Source of the DNA: Gemmatimonadota bacterium
GTDB taxonomy: Bacteria; JAAXHH01
Assembly (NCBI GenBank): GCA_026706345.1
Contig: JAPOYX010000129.1
Coordinates: 1-33,665, forward strand
Direction: 5' to 3'
Length of the DNA: 33,665 nucleotides
The notes below the pieces were generated by a model. That model had not been told where the DNA came from and ran no database searches. It saw only the letters and a program-made list of their open reading frames with translations. Each line of letters begins with the position of its first letter. The stretch's first letter is position 1. The position numbers and the translations under genes were made by a program. Positions 33,035 through 33,665 of this stretch are shown here, one piece after another.

Positions 33035-33084
33035 CAGAAGCATAACCGAGGAATAAGAGGCCGGGAGGATGAGAACGATCCCGG
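33025..33084 (+). repeat. Duplicated ilvB stop region and hairpin between ilvB and ilvN
   Basis: CGAGGAATA at 33025-33033, which includes most of the ilvB stop TAG, recurs at 33047-33055 followed by A (TAA), spacing 22. Just after it CCGGGA (33061-33066) and TCCCGG (33079-33084) form a 6-bp stem with a 12-base loop, possibly separating or protecting the two cistrons. Confidence 0.5.
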
Positions 33085-33102
33085 CAAGGAGCGGATTGTA
33101 CC

Positions 33103-33663
33103 ATGGCACGCCATACCATATCCATGGTGGTTGAAAACCGGTTCGGGGTCCTGGCCCGCATCTCCGGGCTGTTCAGCGGACGGGGTTTCAACATCGACAG
33201 CATCGCCGTCGGCGAAGCCGCCGAACCCGGCACGGCGCGTATGACCATCGTCTCGCAGGGCGACGAGATGATCATCGAACAGATCATCAAGCAGTTGAAC
33301 CGGCTGGTGGACGTGATCCGGGTGGTGGACCTGACCGGCGAGAACTACATCAACCGCGAACTCGCCCTGATCAAGGTCAACGCCAACCAGTCCACGCGGC
33401 AGGAACTCGTGCAGATCGCGGACATCTTCAAGGCGAAAATCGTCGACATCAACCAGAAGACGATCATGCTGGAAGCCACGGGCAACGAGGACAAGATCGA
33501 CGCCATCATCAGCATGGTGCGGCCCTTCGGCGTGCGGGAAATCGCACGGACCGGCCGGGTGGCGCTGGCCCGTGAATCGGCAAGCAAGGATACGCCGTCA
33601 CCGGAAGCCCCTCTTCCCGTCTGGGAGAAGGAACGCAAGAAGATCACCGCCGACCTGGCCTGA
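33103..33663 (+). CDS. ilvN: Acetolactate synthase small (regulatory) subunit
   Basis: This 186-residue protein is the ACT-domain subunit that stimulates IlvB and gives valine feedback control. The N-terminal ACT domain is clear: HTISMVVENRFGVLARISGL, then SGRGFNIDSIAVGEA. The second half, INRELALIKVNANQSTRQEL to about residue 165, is the ALS small-subunit C-terminal domain. The tail of about 20 residues (ASKDTPSPEAPLPVWEKERK) is a short charged extension. AAGGAG lies 11 bases before the ATG, a long but workable gap. It ends 2 bases before the window edge; ilvC would be expected to follow. Confidence 0.97.
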   Translation: MARHTISMVVENRFGVLARISGLFSGRGFNIDSIAVGEAAEPGTARMTIVSQGDEMIIEQIIKQLNRLVDVIRVVDLTGENYINRELALIKVNANQSTRQELVQIADIFKAKIVDINQKTIMLEATGNEDKIDAIISMVRPFGVREIARTGRVALARESASKDTPSPEAPLPVWEKERKKITADLA

Positions 33664-33665
33664 AC

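Overview
This window looks like bacterial chromosome, GC-rich over most of its length (about 60% or more by eye), from a Gram-negative organism with an outer membrane: it carries a TonB-dependent receptor, lipoproteins and a TatA-type protein. The mix of sulfatase, phytanoyl-CoA-dioxygenase-type hydroxylase, Gfo/Idh/MocA oxidoreductase, penicillin-acylase-type hydrolase, CehA/McbA-type PHP hydrolase, STAS proteins and a SelW-like selenoprotein recalls uncultured, often marine, FCB-type lineages such as Latescibacterota, Poribacteria or Gemmatimonadota. That placement is inference; there is no rRNA or other marker gene here.

Layout. (1) 1-4253, minus strand: a type I restriction-modification locus in a visibly more AT-rich segment. 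hsdR is followed by one open frame in which the HsdM methylase continues into an HsdS target-recognition domain; it runs off the left edge. (2) 4622-9256, minus strand: a probable operon of PhyH-type dioxygenase, D-2-hydroxyacid dehydrogenase, sulfatase, zinc alcohol dehydrogenase and an orphan HicB-like protein, divergent from a Gfo/Idh/MocA oxidoreductase (9462-10418, plus). Together they look like a small-molecule catabolic unit of unknown substrate. (3) 10679-20005: penicillin-acylase-family lipoprotein, a frameshifted aldo/keto reductase, a PEGA-like lipoprotein, a RibD-C reductase (minus), a STAS protein, an LCM-type methyltransferase and a large TonB-dependent receptor. (4) 20105-25051, minus strand: a SelW-like selenoprotein with an in-frame UGA, a second STAS protein, a CehA/McbA-type hydrolase and a BCCT transporter. 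(5) 25271-29051, plus strand: tatA, then an ECF sigma factor, its zinc-binding membrane anti-sigma factor with HEAT repeats, and an exported DUF4097 beta-solenoid protein. (6) 29087-30951, minus strand: a membrane-anchored TPR protein and a class V aminotransferase, divergent from ilvB-ilvN (31295-33663), the two subunits of acetolactate synthase.

Three observations stand out. The selenoprotein gene at 24812-25051 is hidden because its Sec codon reads as a stop; it has a perfect Shine-Dalgarno, a CxxU motif and a SECIS-like hairpin. The HsdM and HsdS functions are fused in one frame next to a separate HsdR. Several spacers carry degenerate short tandem repeats with a period near 23 bp, and at five loci these repeat the 3' end of the neighbouring gene including its stop codon. 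Six intergenic promoters with near-consensus sigma-70 elements are also readable by eye.
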